A DNA stretch of 64,000 bases from Microbacterium sp. 67-17 (GCF_001898325.1 NZ_MKTR01000034.1:1-64000); one strand, 5' to 3'; positions 33,810-43,198 are shown, counted from the first letter of the stretch. The notes: generated from the letters alone by a model not told the origin. Numbers and translations are program-made.

Positions 33810-36226
33810 GCTGCTTTCCTTCCCGGTTCGAGGCGGGCGCTCTCGTCCGGCAGTACTCTTTCGAGCTCGCGGGCCAGGCGCGCGCCGAGGTGTGTGAGAG
33901 TCATGGGGCGGCCGCGGGCTCCTGCGGTCAGGAGGGGACCGCCGGCGTCGCGGCTGAGCCGTGCTAGTTGCTTGCTGAGGGTGCTTTGGGTTGTCCCGAT
34001 TTCGGTGGCCGCGGCCCGGATGCTGGTGTGTCGGGCGGCGATCAGGAAGCGACGGGCACGCTCGATCGGGTACCGGCCGATGATGGTGCGGCGCAGGAGC
34101 GGCGATGCTCCCGCGAGCGGGTGCGGGTGCAGGGTCGCGGCTTCGCTCGCGCTCCCGGCGGGGCGGATCGGGACCCCCGCGTCCCGCAGTCGGCGACTGA
34201 TCGTCGGTGTGGTGCATCCGACGAGGGCGGCGATCTGGCCGATGGTGAGCCGTTGGTCGAGGTACTGGTGGCGCAGCCACCGCTCGTCGATCACATGCAT
34301 GGGCGGCCTGCCACGACGCGTCGAGGTGGATCGGTCAGCGAGCAGCCGGGAGACAGTCTGTCGGGACACCCCGGCCAGTCCGGCGAGCTCGTAAGTGCTG
34401 GAACCGGCCTGGTACCGATCAGCGATGCCGTCCGCGCCGACGCTTTCATCGATCCGAGCGCTCGAAGGTCGGGCGGGAGGCCACGATGCCTCGCCGGGGG
34501 TGTCCACGGCTGTGTCGATGTCGAACTGTGCGAGCGGTGGCGTCCATGCGAGCGGTTCGTCGATGCCGTGGGCGGCGAGGAACTCATCGCCAACCCGTGC
34601 AAGGTCCACGCGCAGTTCCTCGGGGATGCGGCCCACAAGCCTCGTCTGAGACGCGACCGTGACATCGGTCGCGTCCCAGTCTCCTGGCATTGCTCGCAGC
34701 GGGTTCCCGGTGATCTGGCGGAACAGGTACGCACGAGCGTGTCGGTGTCGGCGCCCCGCTCCTGGGTGCACATTGTGCCCGCTGCATAGGTCGCGCCACT
34801 GCGCTTCGGGCAGCAGAGGGCTGCAGTCGAGCTCGCGGCGGCGCGCGTAGTCGATCGGTGACCCCTGGCTGTCGAGGTAAGCGACGAGGCGGAGAATCAC
34901 GCCCAGTGCGAGATGTTCATGCTGTCCGCGCCCGAACTCGCGCATCACGTTCGTGACCTGCCGCACCGGCGCATCCGAGTCCAACAGGGCGAGGGCGGCG
35001 GCGTGGGTCAGTCGTGTGCCGGCGAACACGACGGCCGCGGCGAGAGCGGATGCGGCGATCTCCCTGTTCATGCGTCCTGGGGCGAGCATGGCGGTCCACT
35101 CGTCCCATAACTGGGCGGGCACCTTTCGTGCCCTCTCTCTCGCATCGACATCGGACAGGCCCGCGGACTGGAGAAACCCGGTGGGGCGGCGGGTGCGACC
35201 GAACGACGCCGCGATCAGCGACTGCACCTGCGGGGTGCTGAGAGTGTAGGACGTACTGGCAGCGAGGTGGCCACGCATCAGATCGATCGTGTGACCGGAG
35301 TCGGCCAGCGCAGTGATGGCGATCGCCGTCCCCGCCGCCGAGGCGGCCGAGGTCGACGACGAGGACCAGGATGTGTCGATGTCTCCCCTGTGCAGATGGT
35401 CGAGCAGCTGCGCGCCGAGCACCGTGTCGTCGACCTGGCCGTCGTTCAGCGCGACGCGGGCGGCGCGGGAGAGAAGGCGGACGTCCTCGAGCACACGAAC
35501 CGCGGGCTGCGGGGCATCCGCGTAGATCCCGAACCTGCCCTCCCCCGTGGACACGACCCGCATCATCGTCCGCTGGGCGTGCAGGACCGCCTCTGACGCG
35601 GGGATCCGTTCCGCGTCGACGGTGAGATCGGCGCGGCAACGGCTGGCGATCGGCCCGATCCCCGCACCGGGCACCCTGTTGTGGCATTGGCCGGGTACGG
35701 GGATCACGGCGAGCGGATGCCCTACATGGCGTGGATGCTTACCGCATGCGGGGCAGGCGTCGACGAGGATCCGACGATGCCTGTTGCACGCGAACGCGAA
35801 TGGGAACTGCCACGACATCCGCCACCGCCCACCCGAGTCAGCCAGACACTCCGGGCAGAACCGGCCTGCCGTCCCCGCGGCAGCGCACCGGACGCTGATC
35901 CTCCCGTTGCGTGTGCGGCGGATCGCATGCCGCGCGAACCGCATCCTCGTCATCTCCTGGAACTGCGCCGCCGGGATACCCGTCGCCTGCTCCACCCGAC
36001 CCGCCTGCGCATCGGTCAGCTCGGTCGCCCACGCGTTCGCCATCCACCACGTCGCCGACACCGCCGTCCCATCACGCTGCTCGATCAGGCCCAGCGCGCA
36101 CCCGACCTCCGCGATCGTCGCCCTGTTCGCGGCCGCCAACGCTTCCACCCACGAATCGAACGGCTCATCCGGAAGCGGCCGCACCCGAAACGGCAGCACG
36201 CGGACCTCGTCGGCGATGTCGCTCAT
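33806..36226 (-). CDS. tniQ: TniQ/TnsD-family target selector with extra C-terminal HTH, element 2
   Basis: This 806-aa protein is homologous throughout to the element 1 TniQ: the same N-terminal VRVLPFRVRPLPDEPFDSW, zinc cluster and two C-terminal HTH units. It is 110 residues longer. The extension has a LysR-type winged-helix look: ARRFLIAARHTSIRAAATEI, then TLSKQLARL, then MTLTHLGARLAREL. The start shares one base with the tnsC stop (TGATG). It is inferred to recognise the dnaB 3' end, since the element lies exactly there. Confidence 0.9.
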   Translation of the reverse strand: MSDIADEVRVLPFRVRPLPDEPFDSWVEALAAANRATIAEVGCALGLIEQRDGTAVSATWWMANAWATELTDAQAGRVEQATGIPAAQFQEMTRMRFARHAIRRTRNGRISVRCAAAGTAGRFCPECLADSGGRWRMSWQFPFAFACNRHRRILVDACPACGKHPRHVGHPLAVIPVPGQCHNRVPGAGIGPIASRCRADLTVDAERIPASEAVLHAQRTMMRVVSTGEGRFGIYADAPQPAVRVLEDVRLLSRAARVALNDGQVDDTVLGAQLLDHLHRGDIDTSWSSSSTSAASAAGTAIAITALADSGHTIDLMRGHLAASTSYTLSTPQVQSLIAASFGRTRRPTGFLQSAGLSDVDARERARKVPAQLWDEWTAMLAPGRMNREIAASALAAAVVFAGTRLTHAAALALLDSDAPVRQVTNVMREFGRGQHEHLALGVILRLVAYLDSQGSPIDYARRRELDCSPLLPEAQWRDLCSGHNVHPGAGRRHRHARAYLFRQITGNPLRAMPGDWDATDVTVASQTRLVGRIPEELRVDLARVGDEFLAAHGIDEPLAWTPPLAQFDIDTAVDTPGEASWPPARPSSARIDESVGADGIADRYQAGSSTYELAGLAGVSRQTVSRLLADRSTSTRRGRPPMHVIDERWLRHQYLDQRLTIGQIAALVGCTTPTISRRLRDAGVPIRPAGSASEAATLHPHPLAGASPLLRRTIIGRYPIERARRFLIAARHTSIRAAATEIGTTQSTLSKQLARLSRDAGGPLLTAGARGRPMTLTHLGARLARELERVLPDESARLEPGRKAA

Positions 36227-37410
36227 CAGGCGGCCGACTTCTTTCCCGCGTGGGGCTGCTGCTTGGGTGCTTCCTTGGCGCGGCGCCGTGCTCGACGTGC
36301 GGCCTCCTGCTTGTCGAGGCGCGCTTCGAGTTCGCCGCGCTCCGTCTCCGCGCCCTCATCGATGCGGATGTCGTCGAGCAATGTTCGGTCGATGCTCTCC
36401 TGGCCGGTGCGGATAGCGCGGGACGCTCCCCGGCGGATCAGGTCCATGAGCGAGCCGATGTTGCCGGTGGTGCGGGCGAAGAGGTAGCGGGACATATCGA
36501 CGAGCATCCCGTCGCACCCTTCGGCGAGAACCAGTGCCTGTTCGATGTGCCAGAGCAGGCTGCACCATTCTTCGCGGGTGTGCTTGGTGCGCAGGCTGTA
36601 GGGGTCCAGGCTGAACACCGTCCACCGCCGGAATGTCTGCGCCATTGCAGCCTCCCTTCCCACCGCGCCTTCGCCGACTAGACCACGTTCGCGGAGGGCG
36701 ACGCCGGCGAATAGGAAGGTGGCGCTGTACTCGTTGGACAGCCACTTCAACTGGTTTGCGACCTCCACGCCGTCTCGGGTCCGCATGCTCAGGAAGTGCA
36801 GGTCGTCGATGATCACCAGGCGGGTGTCGTGCCGTTCGATGCAGTCCGCGGCAGCGCGAGCCAGGTCACGGCCGGCCATCGAACGGTGCAGGATGCCCGC
36901 CGTCGCAGGGTGCGCATAGAACCCGAGGATCATCATGTGCAGGCCCTTGATGGTCAGCCTGCCGGGCACAGTGATGTGGCACACCGGGAGATGCAGGATG
37001 TCCTCGTCGGCGTCGAGTTGTTCGCCGATCTCGGCGATCCGCTGCCGGTGGAAGTCCCGCCCGAATGTGTTCACCACCGTGGACTTGCCGAGCGCCGGCG
37101 GGGCGTCCAGGGCGGCCGCGGACTTGACCCTGTCGGAGTCCTGCAGGTTACTGTCGAGGATGTCGGCCAGCTGGGTGTGCACGCCGTGGACCTGGCGGGT
37201 GCGCAGAAGGATGTTCGCGTGCCACACCCGCCGGTCCGCGTCGTACCGTGCCCGCGCCTCCGGGTCGAGCGCCTCGACCTGGTCCCGAGCGAGGTGTTCG
37301 GGGCGCGCTCGGGGCGGGCGCTCGGCGAAATCCTTCCAGCCCTCGTAGGTCGACAGGCTCCGCTGCCGACGCGTTGAAGCCCCTTCGAAAGCACGGGCGG
37401 TGGCGGTCAT
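36226..37410 (-). CDS. tnsC: TnsC-like AAA+ ATPase, element 2
   Basis: This 394-aa homologue of the element 1 TnsC has Walker A APPALGKST and Walker B LVIIDDLHFL. Long blocks match element 1, but the N- and C-termini differ (basic tail RRARRRAKEAPKQQ). The start overlaps the tnsB stop by ATGA. It is the ATP-dependent bridge between TniQ and TnsB. Confidence 0.92.
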   Translation of the reverse strand: MTATARAFEGASTRRQRSLSTYEGWKDFAERPPRARPEHLARDQVEALDPEARARYDADRRVWHANILLRTRQVHGVHTQLADILDSNLQDSDRVKSAAALDAPPALGKSTVVNTFGRDFHRQRIAEIGEQLDADEDILHLPVCHITVPGRLTIKGLHMMILGFYAHPATAGILHRSMAGRDLARAAADCIERHDTRLVIIDDLHFLSMRTRDGVEVANQLKWLSNEYSATFLFAGVALRERGLVGEGAVGREAAMAQTFRRWTVFSLDPYSLRTKHTREEWCSLLWHIEQALVLAEGCDGMLVDMSRYLFARTTGNIGSLMDLIRRGASRAIRTGQESIDRTLLDDIRIDEGAETERGELEARLDKQEAARRARRRAKEAPKQQPHAGKKSAA

Positions 37411-39560
37411 TGGATCATCTCCATCGGCTCGAAGTGATAGTCGGATCGGATAGTGGGTTCGTCGATGTCGTCCTCGTCGTCGTCATCGCCACCCTCTGGC
37501 ACCTCGACGCGCCGGCGCGGATCCCGCACGGACCCGGTCAGCTCGTCCGTAAGGTCAGGGGACGGGGTCAGTTCCGCGTCGAGAATCCGCTGGATTGATC
37601 GAAGCGACCACACTCCGTCCGGGTCGGGCTCCCGGTCATTGAGTCGCGCGGCCGTCCGTGCGCTCATCCGCCGTTCAGACGGGGTGAGCGCGCGGCCGGC
37701 GCCCCAGTCCTCGAGCAGCTGGGCGGCGACGTCCTCAACCTGGGAGGGACGCCCCTGTTTGATGGCGATCTTCTTCGCGTACTCGAGCGCGTCGAGGCTG
37801 AATGGGGTGTCGAATGCGCCTTTGTGCTCCCACTCGAGGGTGTGCCACGTGTTGTCCTCGGGGTCTCGGAAGTAGATCTGTGAGAGGTCGTCGGGGTTGA
37901 TCACGAACGGCCAGTCGGTGCCCTTGTCCCGGTGGATCGATCTGGCGCGGTTGCGGTACTTCGCGACGGACTCGCCCGTGTAGCGGAGCTTGTGGATCTC
38001 CACCCCGTAGTGGTTGAACTGGCGTTTGACGACCGGGAGCAGCTCGAGGAGGACGCTGCGGTCGACCGGCATCCGCAGTTGTCCTGCGACGGCGAGGCCC
38101 TGGTCGTACCGTTCGGCGGGGCTCAGCTTCACACCGGGAAGCATCGGGTCCTCCAGGGAGCCATGAGGACGAAGGTGGTAGACGGTGGCCGCCCATTCGC
38201 GGATGATCTGCTCAAGCTGTGGGACGGTGTAGACCGCGTCGCCCTCGATGTCGTCGCCGCGGCTGGCCACGTCCGCGCCCTTGTACCCCGGCAGCTCCTG
38301 GAGGAACGTGTCGAGGGTTCGGAAGAATCGTTCCATGGGGCCCTTGTCGGTCGGTTGGTAGACGCGAGCGGGCTGGATCGACATTCCGATGCGGGCGCAG
38401 GCGCTCGTGACGTGCTCAGACAGGTAGGGCGCGCCGTGGTCGACGATGATCGTCTCCGGGAGAATGCCCGCGCGAGCGAATCGGGGCATGCCGATGCGGG
38501 TGGGGTCGGCGAGCAGCGTGTCGGGCACCCCGTGGTACGGCCAGCGCGCCCGAGCATCCCACTCGTTCGGAGCGTCGAACGGCTGGCAAGCCTCCATCAG
38601 TACCCCGGCGACATCGATGGACTTCGTCGAGCCTGGGGTGAGACGCAGCCCCAGAATGCAGCGGGAGTAGAGATCCATCGCGACGGTAAGGTCAGCGCAC
38701 ACCCACTTGCCGGTGACCGGTGCGACGGCGAACACGTTCAGTGGGGTGGTGTCCATGAACACGTACTGTCCCGGTCTCGTGGCGTGCAATCGACCGTACG
38801 GGGCGGGCGGCCGATTGGCGTTGGAGCGCTTCCGCTTCGTGCTGCCCGAGAACGTTGCCCTGCCCCGGGAGAGTTCGTCGAGGATCTTGTAGGCGGCGCT
38901 GCGTGACGGCGCGGTGACCGCGCCTGGACCGAACGTGCGCTCCGCGCGGGAGTTGACGCGCGCGATGATGATGCGTTTCGCGACTTTCGACTCGTTCGTC
39001 TGCTCGTTGATGATCTCCCGCGCGGCGTCCACCCATCGGTCGTCGAAGTTCACCAGCGCCTGACCCGGCTGCGCCAAGCGGTTGTCGATCAGGCCGACCT
39101 CGCCTGCCTCCTTGTACCGTGCGATCCATCGCGCAACGGTGCGGTGCCCCTTGCCGAGTTCGGCGGCTTTCGCTGCGATGCGTTCCTCCATCCGCCGCTC
39201 CGGGTGGAAGGCCAGGCGAGGCTCACCCTCACGGGCAACCTCCGCACTACCGCTCTTGTATCCGGTGAGCACCTCGCGGACGTGGTCGGCGCGTTCGAGC
39301 GACGTGGCTCGGGCCATGTCGGTCGCGTCGTCCCAGATCACACCGAGCGGGATGGCTTCTTCCTCGGCTCGGGTCCGGCCTGGGATGTGTGCGAGACCGC
39401 CTTCGCTGCGCGGTCGAAGCACATCGAGCAGTCGTAGTCGGCGGATTCGTCCATCTCTGCCTCGGGTGACAATAGCTCCGTCGCAGACTTCGATCACCGT
39501 GCAAGCCTCACCGTCGTAGACCATGTCAGCCCCGGCCTTCAACATCCAGGTGTTACTCAT
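37407..39560 (-). CDS. tnsB: TnsB-like DDE transposase, element 2
   Basis: This 717-aa DDE transposase is closely related to that of element 1. The triad is in VFMDTTPLN, IIVDHGAPY and PMERFFRT, and the N-terminal HTH (LGKGHRTVARWIARYKEAGE) and C-terminal Mu-type region are conserved. GAAGGAGAG before the ATG gives a firm start. The proteins differ at scattered positions over their whole length, so the two elements are separate lineages rather than a recent duplication or assembly artefact. Confidence 0.93.
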   Translation of the reverse strand: MSNTWMLKAGADMVYDGEACTVIEVCDGAIVTRGRDGRIRRLRLLDVLRPRSEGGLAHIPGRTRAEEEAIPLGVIWDDATDMARATSLERADHVREVLTGYKSGSAEVAREGEPRLAFHPERRMEERIAAKAAELGKGHRTVARWIARYKEAGEVGLIDNRLAQPGQALVNFDDRWVDAAREIINEQTNESKVAKRIIIARVNSRAERTFGPGAVTAPSRSAAYKILDELSRGRATFSGSTKRKRSNANRPPAPYGRLHATRPGQYVFMDTTPLNVFAVAPVTGKWVCADLTVAMDLYSRCILGLRLTPGSTKSIDVAGVLMEACQPFDAPNEWDARARWPYHGVPDTLLADPTRIGMPRFARAGILPETIIVDHGAPYLSEHVTSACARIGMSIQPARVYQPTDKGPMERFFRTLDTFLQELPGYKGADVASRGDDIEGDAVYTVPQLEQIIREWAATVYHLRPHGSLEDPMLPGVKLSPAERYDQGLAVAGQLRMPVDRSVLLELLPVVKRQFNHYGVEIHKLRYTGESVAKYRNRARSIHRDKGTDWPFVINPDDLSQIYFRDPEDNTWHTLEWEHKGAFDTPFSLDALEYAKKIAIKQGRPSQVEDVAAQLLEDWGAGRALTPSERRMSARTAARLNDREPDPDGVWSLRSIQRILDAELTPSPDLTDELTGSVRDPRRRVEVPEGGDDDDEDDIDEPTIRSDYHFEPMEMIQ

Positions 39561-39585
39561 ATCGCTCTCCTTCGGATCGACAGGG

Positions 39586-39888
39586 TCAGGCTGCCCGAGG
39601 CGGAGTGGTCGGCGGGGCGACGTGGAGGTGCACGATCGGGCGAGCCTGCACGGTCTGCGCGCCCTCCCGAGCGGTTCGTTCGCCGAACACTTCCCTCAGG
39701 TACTCCTCGGCATCCTGGAACACGACAGCTGTTATCGCCGCGTCATCGGTCGCAGCGGGCGCCGCGGCGGGGATGCCGAGCAACGCACACACCCGATCGA
39801 CGCCAGTCTCGACCGCATCCCGCGGCGGCGCTTCTGCAGCGGCAGTAGAGTCGGCTCGGCCGGCGCGGAAGGTCTCGATGGTGTTCAT
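39586..39888 (-). CDS. Small protein between tnsA and tnsB, element 2
   Basis: This 100-aa counterpart of the element 1 gene at 5854-6165 has the same ATGA overlap with tnsA and the same gap before tnsB. Shared segments are LLGIPAAAPAA and EEYLREVFG; the ends are variable and the C-terminus is proline-rich. Function unknown. It is consistently placed, so probably a subunit or regulator of the transposase complex. Confidence 0.75.
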   Translation of the reverse strand: MNTIETFRAGRADSTAAAEAPPRDAVETGVDRVCALLGIPAAAPAATDDAAITAVVFQDAEEYLREVFGERTAREGAQTVQARPIVHLHVAPPTTPPRAA

Positions 39889-40610
39889 GTCGGCTCCAAC
39901 AGGTTGGTCGTGCTCAAAGGGTTGGTGCTGAGGTCGGTGCGCAGCCGCTGCGTCCACAGCAGATGCAGCACGAGAGAACGGGCGAACCTGACATCGCCCG
40001 CGATCGGAGTCACGGCACGGACCGCTTCCCCGAGCGGCTGAGGGATCGACAACTCCTGAACTGCCGCGGCGACATGGGCGTCAACGAACTGGAATGGCCG
40101 CCGATAGCCGGCGAGGAACTGCACATTCGCGAACAGCGTCGGCTCGGGCTCGGACAGCACCCGGTACTCCCAGCCGTGTGCCGTGATCACCCGACGCGAC
40201 CAGGCGAGCGAGTCACGCACTTTGGGCAGCGACAGCTTCTCCGCGGGCTTCACGTCAACCACACACACGGACTGATCGGTGCCCGCAATCAGGTAGTCCG
40301 GGATATGTCGGCGGCGCTTGCCGCGATCATCCCCTTCGAGCAGGAACGGCTGCGAGAGAATCCACTCGACCTGTGGGTCGAAGTCCACCAGGAGCAAGTT
40401 CGCGTATTCGAGGCGCGACTCGTAGCCGACCGGCGCTTCCATCGTCGCCGACCAGTAGCTGCCCGAGAAGTGCGCCTGGTTCTTGTACCAACGGAACTGA
40501 CGCCAGGGAACCGCAGCGTCGAACATGCGCAGGCGCACATCCTCGATCGAAACGACGTCGACCAGGTCCTCCGACTTGCGGATCTGAACCGTCGACGCCG
40601 ACCGAATCAT
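39885..40610 (-). CDS. tnsA: TnsA-like endonuclease, element 2
   Basis: This 241-aa protein closely matches element 1 TnsA, including GYESRLEYAN, RRHIPDYL and CVVDVKPAEKL (catalytic E, D and K). I place the start at ATG 40610, which aligns with the element 1 start; a start at 40637 would add nine residues absent from the homologue. It is first gene of the operon. Confidence 0.9.
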   Translation of the reverse strand: MIRSASTVQIRKSEDLVDVVSIEDVRLRMFDAAVPWRQFRWYKNQAHFSGSYWSATMEAPVGYESRLEYANLLLVDFDPQVEWILSQPFLLEGDDRGKRRRHIPDYLIAGTDQSVCVVDVKPAEKLSLPKVRDSLAWSRRVITAHGWEYRVLSEPEPTLFANVQFLAGYRRPFQFVDAHVAAAVQELSIPQPLGEAVRAVTPIAGDVRFARSLVLHLLWTQRLRTDLSTNPLSTTNLLEPT

Positions 40611-40785
40611 CGAGGAACCATGTCCCAGATCCAGCACCCGCCCCGACCGATCCCCCGTCTCGAGGCCGGTTCAATCAACGTGTGCATGCAGACATGCTGT
40701 TGCCTGCCACGCCCCCCACGGAATCGGTGGACGCGACAAAAATCAGCGATCAGCTTTGTATCAAATCAATAAAAAGCTGTTCACT

Positions 40786-40802
40786 GTAAATGTCACATTC
40801 AC
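40786..40802. promoter_or_regulatory. 17-bp palindromic operator, element 2
   Basis: Identical to 7061-7077 (GTAAATGTCACATTCAC). Just left of it CAGCTTT and AAAGCTG form a 7-bp inverted repeat flanking an AT-rich core that probably contains the tnsA promoter. It is likely bound by the winged-helix protein encoded at 40891. Confidence 0.65.
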
Positions 40803-40890
40803 TACTCTACAGGGGTTGTCCATGTCACGTACACAACAAGCTTTCCGAGCACGCCTGGGGACTCTCCAGCGCATATGAGACACTCGGAGC

Positions 40891-41199
40891 ATGACGACGG
40901 CGATCGACCCGATTGCCCCCGAGGGGTCCAAGGCGCTCTTCGGGAACAGCTACATGCACACCGTGCTCGTCGAGATCAGCAAGCACGAGGGAGAGCCCTT
41001 CTCGCCCAAGCAGATCATCGACGCGACCGGCCTTCCCGGAGGGCTCGTGCACCCGCTGATCAAACGGCTCCGCTCGCAGCACTTCATCGAGTACATCGGA
41101 CGCGTTCCCGGCGAGAAGACCACGCTCTATAAGGCCAACGACAACCCCTACATCCGCGCCGCTCGTGAGTACGCGCGCGCATCAGCGGCAAGCGGCTGA
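40891..41199 (+). CDS. Small winged-helix regulator of the tns region, element 2
   Basis: This 102-aa winged-helix protein is nearly identical in layout to the element 1 gene at 7166: SKALFGNSYMHTVLVEI, QIIDATGLPGGLVHPLIKRL, then GEKTTLYKANDNPY. It is divergent from tnsA and next to the conserved palindrome. Its stop (41197-41199) abuts the convergent qatD stop at 41200 with no spacer, so the two transcripts must overlap. Confidence 0.82.
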   Translation: MTTAIDPIAPEGSKALFGNSYMHTVLVEISKHEGEPFSPKQIIDATGLPGGLVHPLIKRLRSQHFIEYIGRVPGEKTTLYKANDNPYIRAAREYARASAASG

Positions 41200-41955
41200 T
41201 TACCTGGCTTCAGCTCGGTCGATGAGTTCCTGTAGTTCCGCGGGGAGCCGTTGTCTGACCCCCACTCGCGTCGAGAGCGCACCGAGATTGCGGTACCAAC
41301 CGCGTCGCACGTCGCTCGCGCCTTGCCGCGTAAGGCGGGAAACCGTTCGTTCGAGTGCTGCAGTGTCTCCCGGTGTGCGGGCCTGGGTTCGAGATCTCGA
41401 AGAGGGAAAGTCTGTCTCTGGAAGCACACGGTCGAGCGGAAGTACGGTCATCTGCTCATCGGACATTGCCGCGTTGATTGAGAAGAAGCAACCTGCATCC
41501 GCTGCGCGAGCCGCGTCGTCGCGATCGCCGGTGAACCAGTGGAGGATGACCCCGGGGTGCGGGTGTTTCTCAACGAGGTCTACGACCTGCTTGGTGCGCC
41601 CCGTCGAGTGGACCGATATCAGTGCCGGTGGGGCAGCACGAAGGATGGCGGCGAGGATCTCGCCCTGCTGAGTAGCGTCGCCCCGTCGGTCGAGCCCGAC
41701 TTCACCGATCAGGATGGAGCGGCTAACCGCATCTTGAAAGCGTTGCTCCGACCATTGAGCAAGAGCAGCGGGCACGCCGGGATGCGTACCGATACCCCAG
41801 AGCAACCCGGCCTGGGGGTTCTCGATCGCAGCATCAAACTCGTCGAGGCTGCGCGTCATGGCAAACACCTGCGCGCCGTGCAGTGTGCGAGTCTGCGCTG
41901 CCGTCACATCGGGTGCGATGTGAGCGTGGCAGTCAAGGTGCGGGAAGGGGAACAC
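41200..41955 (-). CDS. qatD: QatD, TatD-like metal-dependent nuclease of the Qat system
   Basis: This 251-aa TatD-family hydrolase has metal-ligand motifs HLDCHAHI, GEVGLDRR, SVHSTGR, LHWFTGD and PETDFP in order. Last gene of the qatABCD operon, it overlaps qatC by 23 bases; the GTG start gives a normal N-terminus for the HxH motif. In the described anti-phage Qat system QatD is required and is thought to act on nucleic acid. The identification rests on family plus the intact four-gene context. Confidence 0.9.
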   Translation of the reverse strand: MFPFPHLDCHAHIAPDVTAAQTRTLHGAQVFAMTRSLDEFDAAIENPQAGLLWGIGTHPGVPAALAQWSEQRFQDAVSRSILIGEVGLDRRGDATQQGEILAAILRAAPPALISVHSTGRTKQVVDLVEKHPHPGVILHWFTGDRDDAARAADAGCFFSINAAMSDEQMTVLPLDRVLPETDFPSSRSRTQARTPGDTAALERTVSRLTRQGASDVRRGWYRNLGALSTRVGVRQRLPAELQELIDRAEAR

Positions 41956-43198
41956 GTCTCAACTCTTCCAGGCCTCGATCTACCAACTGCAGAACAGCGT
42001 CGAGGTCCGTATCAGGTGGCCACACCGTCGCACTGAGAATGGCATCCTCCTCGATCCCGTAGGCGAAGACGTCGCGAAGGCTGATGACGTCCCGCCAACG
42101 TTGCTTGATAAGGCCGGCCAGATCGGCACCGTCCAGCAGCTCACAGTCATACGGAGTCGGGTCGTCGATACCGGCGCCGAGAAATGCTGCGCGGCGCACG
42201 ACGCATGCGACGCACAGACCGCAGTTGTGGTTGGAGTCGCCGTGGTGAAACTGGGTTCCGCCTTTCGCGCACGAGAACGACGTGGTAGCCGAGTCTCGAT
42301 ATTGGTCCGACATCAGCTCCGGCAGCGCCGCGGCGACCAGTTGACCCTTCGTCAGGTTCGTGAAGGGATTGATGACGACGACATCGATCAGAAGGGTCGT
42401 CAGCAGCCTCGACAATAGGTGGAACGTGTACGGGTGCGTCGAGCGAGTGGTCAACGCGCCTCCTCGGCCCGCATCGAGCGGGGGGTTGATGCTGGTGAAC
42501 CCGTTCTCCGGAACCCACAGCTCAGGAGCGGAGTGCGCGGCGGCGGTCATTACTCCGAGGGCCATGAACATCAGCGAGCGAGAGCGTGGGCCGTGGTTCT
42601 TGCGGCGCTTTGAGTCGCGAACGTAAAGCTCGTAGCGGTCGTACGGGTGGCCACCGATCGCGTCGGCGATCGCGTTCTGCGCGCGCCGCACCGCTTTGGA
42701 CGCATCTCGGTGGCCAACGAAACGAACATCGGCCGCACTATCCCGGAGACCGATCACGGCACCGCACAACGAGTCCAGACCCCCGGAGAGCAGTTGCACT
42801 CGTGCCGCAGGCTCCGAGACAGCCAACGGCAGTCTCGCGGTGGCCGGCTTCAGAATGATGCTCCACGAATCTCCTGTCAGCCAGTGAAGAATGTCAGCGA
42901 AGTCGGAGATCGGACTACCACTCCACGACGAGGGGTGCTCTACGTGAACGGTGAGCTCGAAGTTGCGGTGTAGCGAAACCCCTGGCTTCGCGATAGCCGT
43001 GTCGGCGAGGTAGGCGGCTGCCGCGATCCGAAACAGGTCGCGTGCAACGACCGGTGCGGCCGCAAACTCGCCCAGATCCCACGTCATCGTTGAGGCGAGG
43101 TCCGCACTCGACACGTCTTTCGTGGACCATGCGAAAGTGAGCCCCGCGCCGGTGGAGGAAGTACCCGCAGGGAGAACTTCGATCTCGTGCGTCTGCAT
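41933..43198 (-). CDS. qatC: QatC, QueC-like protein of the Qat system
   Basis: This 421-aa QueC-family protein has the PP-loop SGGLDS at residues 138-143 and a C-terminal zinc cluster (CAKGG, then NCGLCVACVVRR). Housekeeping QueC makes preQ0 and is shorter; the extended N-terminal domain here is typical of QatC. The start ATG shares one base with the qatB stop (TAATG). In the defence system it probably modifies a protein or nucleotide by ATP-dependent nitrile or deazapurine-type chemistry; the exact reaction is not established by the sequence. Confidence 0.9.
   Translation of the reverse strand: MQTHEIEVLPAGTSSTGAGLTFAWSTKDVSSADLASTMTWDLGEFAAAPVVARDLFRIAAAAYLADTAIAKPGVSLHRNFELTVHVEHPSSWSGSPISDFADILHWLTGDSWSIILKPATARLPLAVSEPAARVQLLSGGLDSLCGAVIGLRDSAADVRFVGHRDASKAVRRAQNAIADAIGGHPYDRYELYVRDSKRRKNHGPRSRSLMFMALGVMTAAAHSAPELWVPENGFTSINPPLDAGRGGALTTRSTHPYTFHLLSRLLTTLLIDVVVINPFTNLTKGQLVAAALPELMSDQYRDSATTSFSCAKGGTQFHHGDSNHNCGLCVACVVRRAAFLGAGIDDPTPYDCELLDGADLAGLIKQRWRDVISLRDVFAYGIEEDAILSATVWPPDTDLDAVLQLVDRGLEELRRVPLPAP

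Noticed and set aside
417..41199. Assembly duplication or recent copy of one tns operon
   Set aside because: The two operons differ at scattered positions throughout, differ in TniQ length and in the last gene, and have separate termini, so they are distinct elements.
41200..43198. Housekeeping TatD and QueC
   Set aside because: Both are coupled to qatB and a KAP ATPase in the diagnostic qatABCD order, QatC has the long N-terminal domain, and no other queuosine genes are present.
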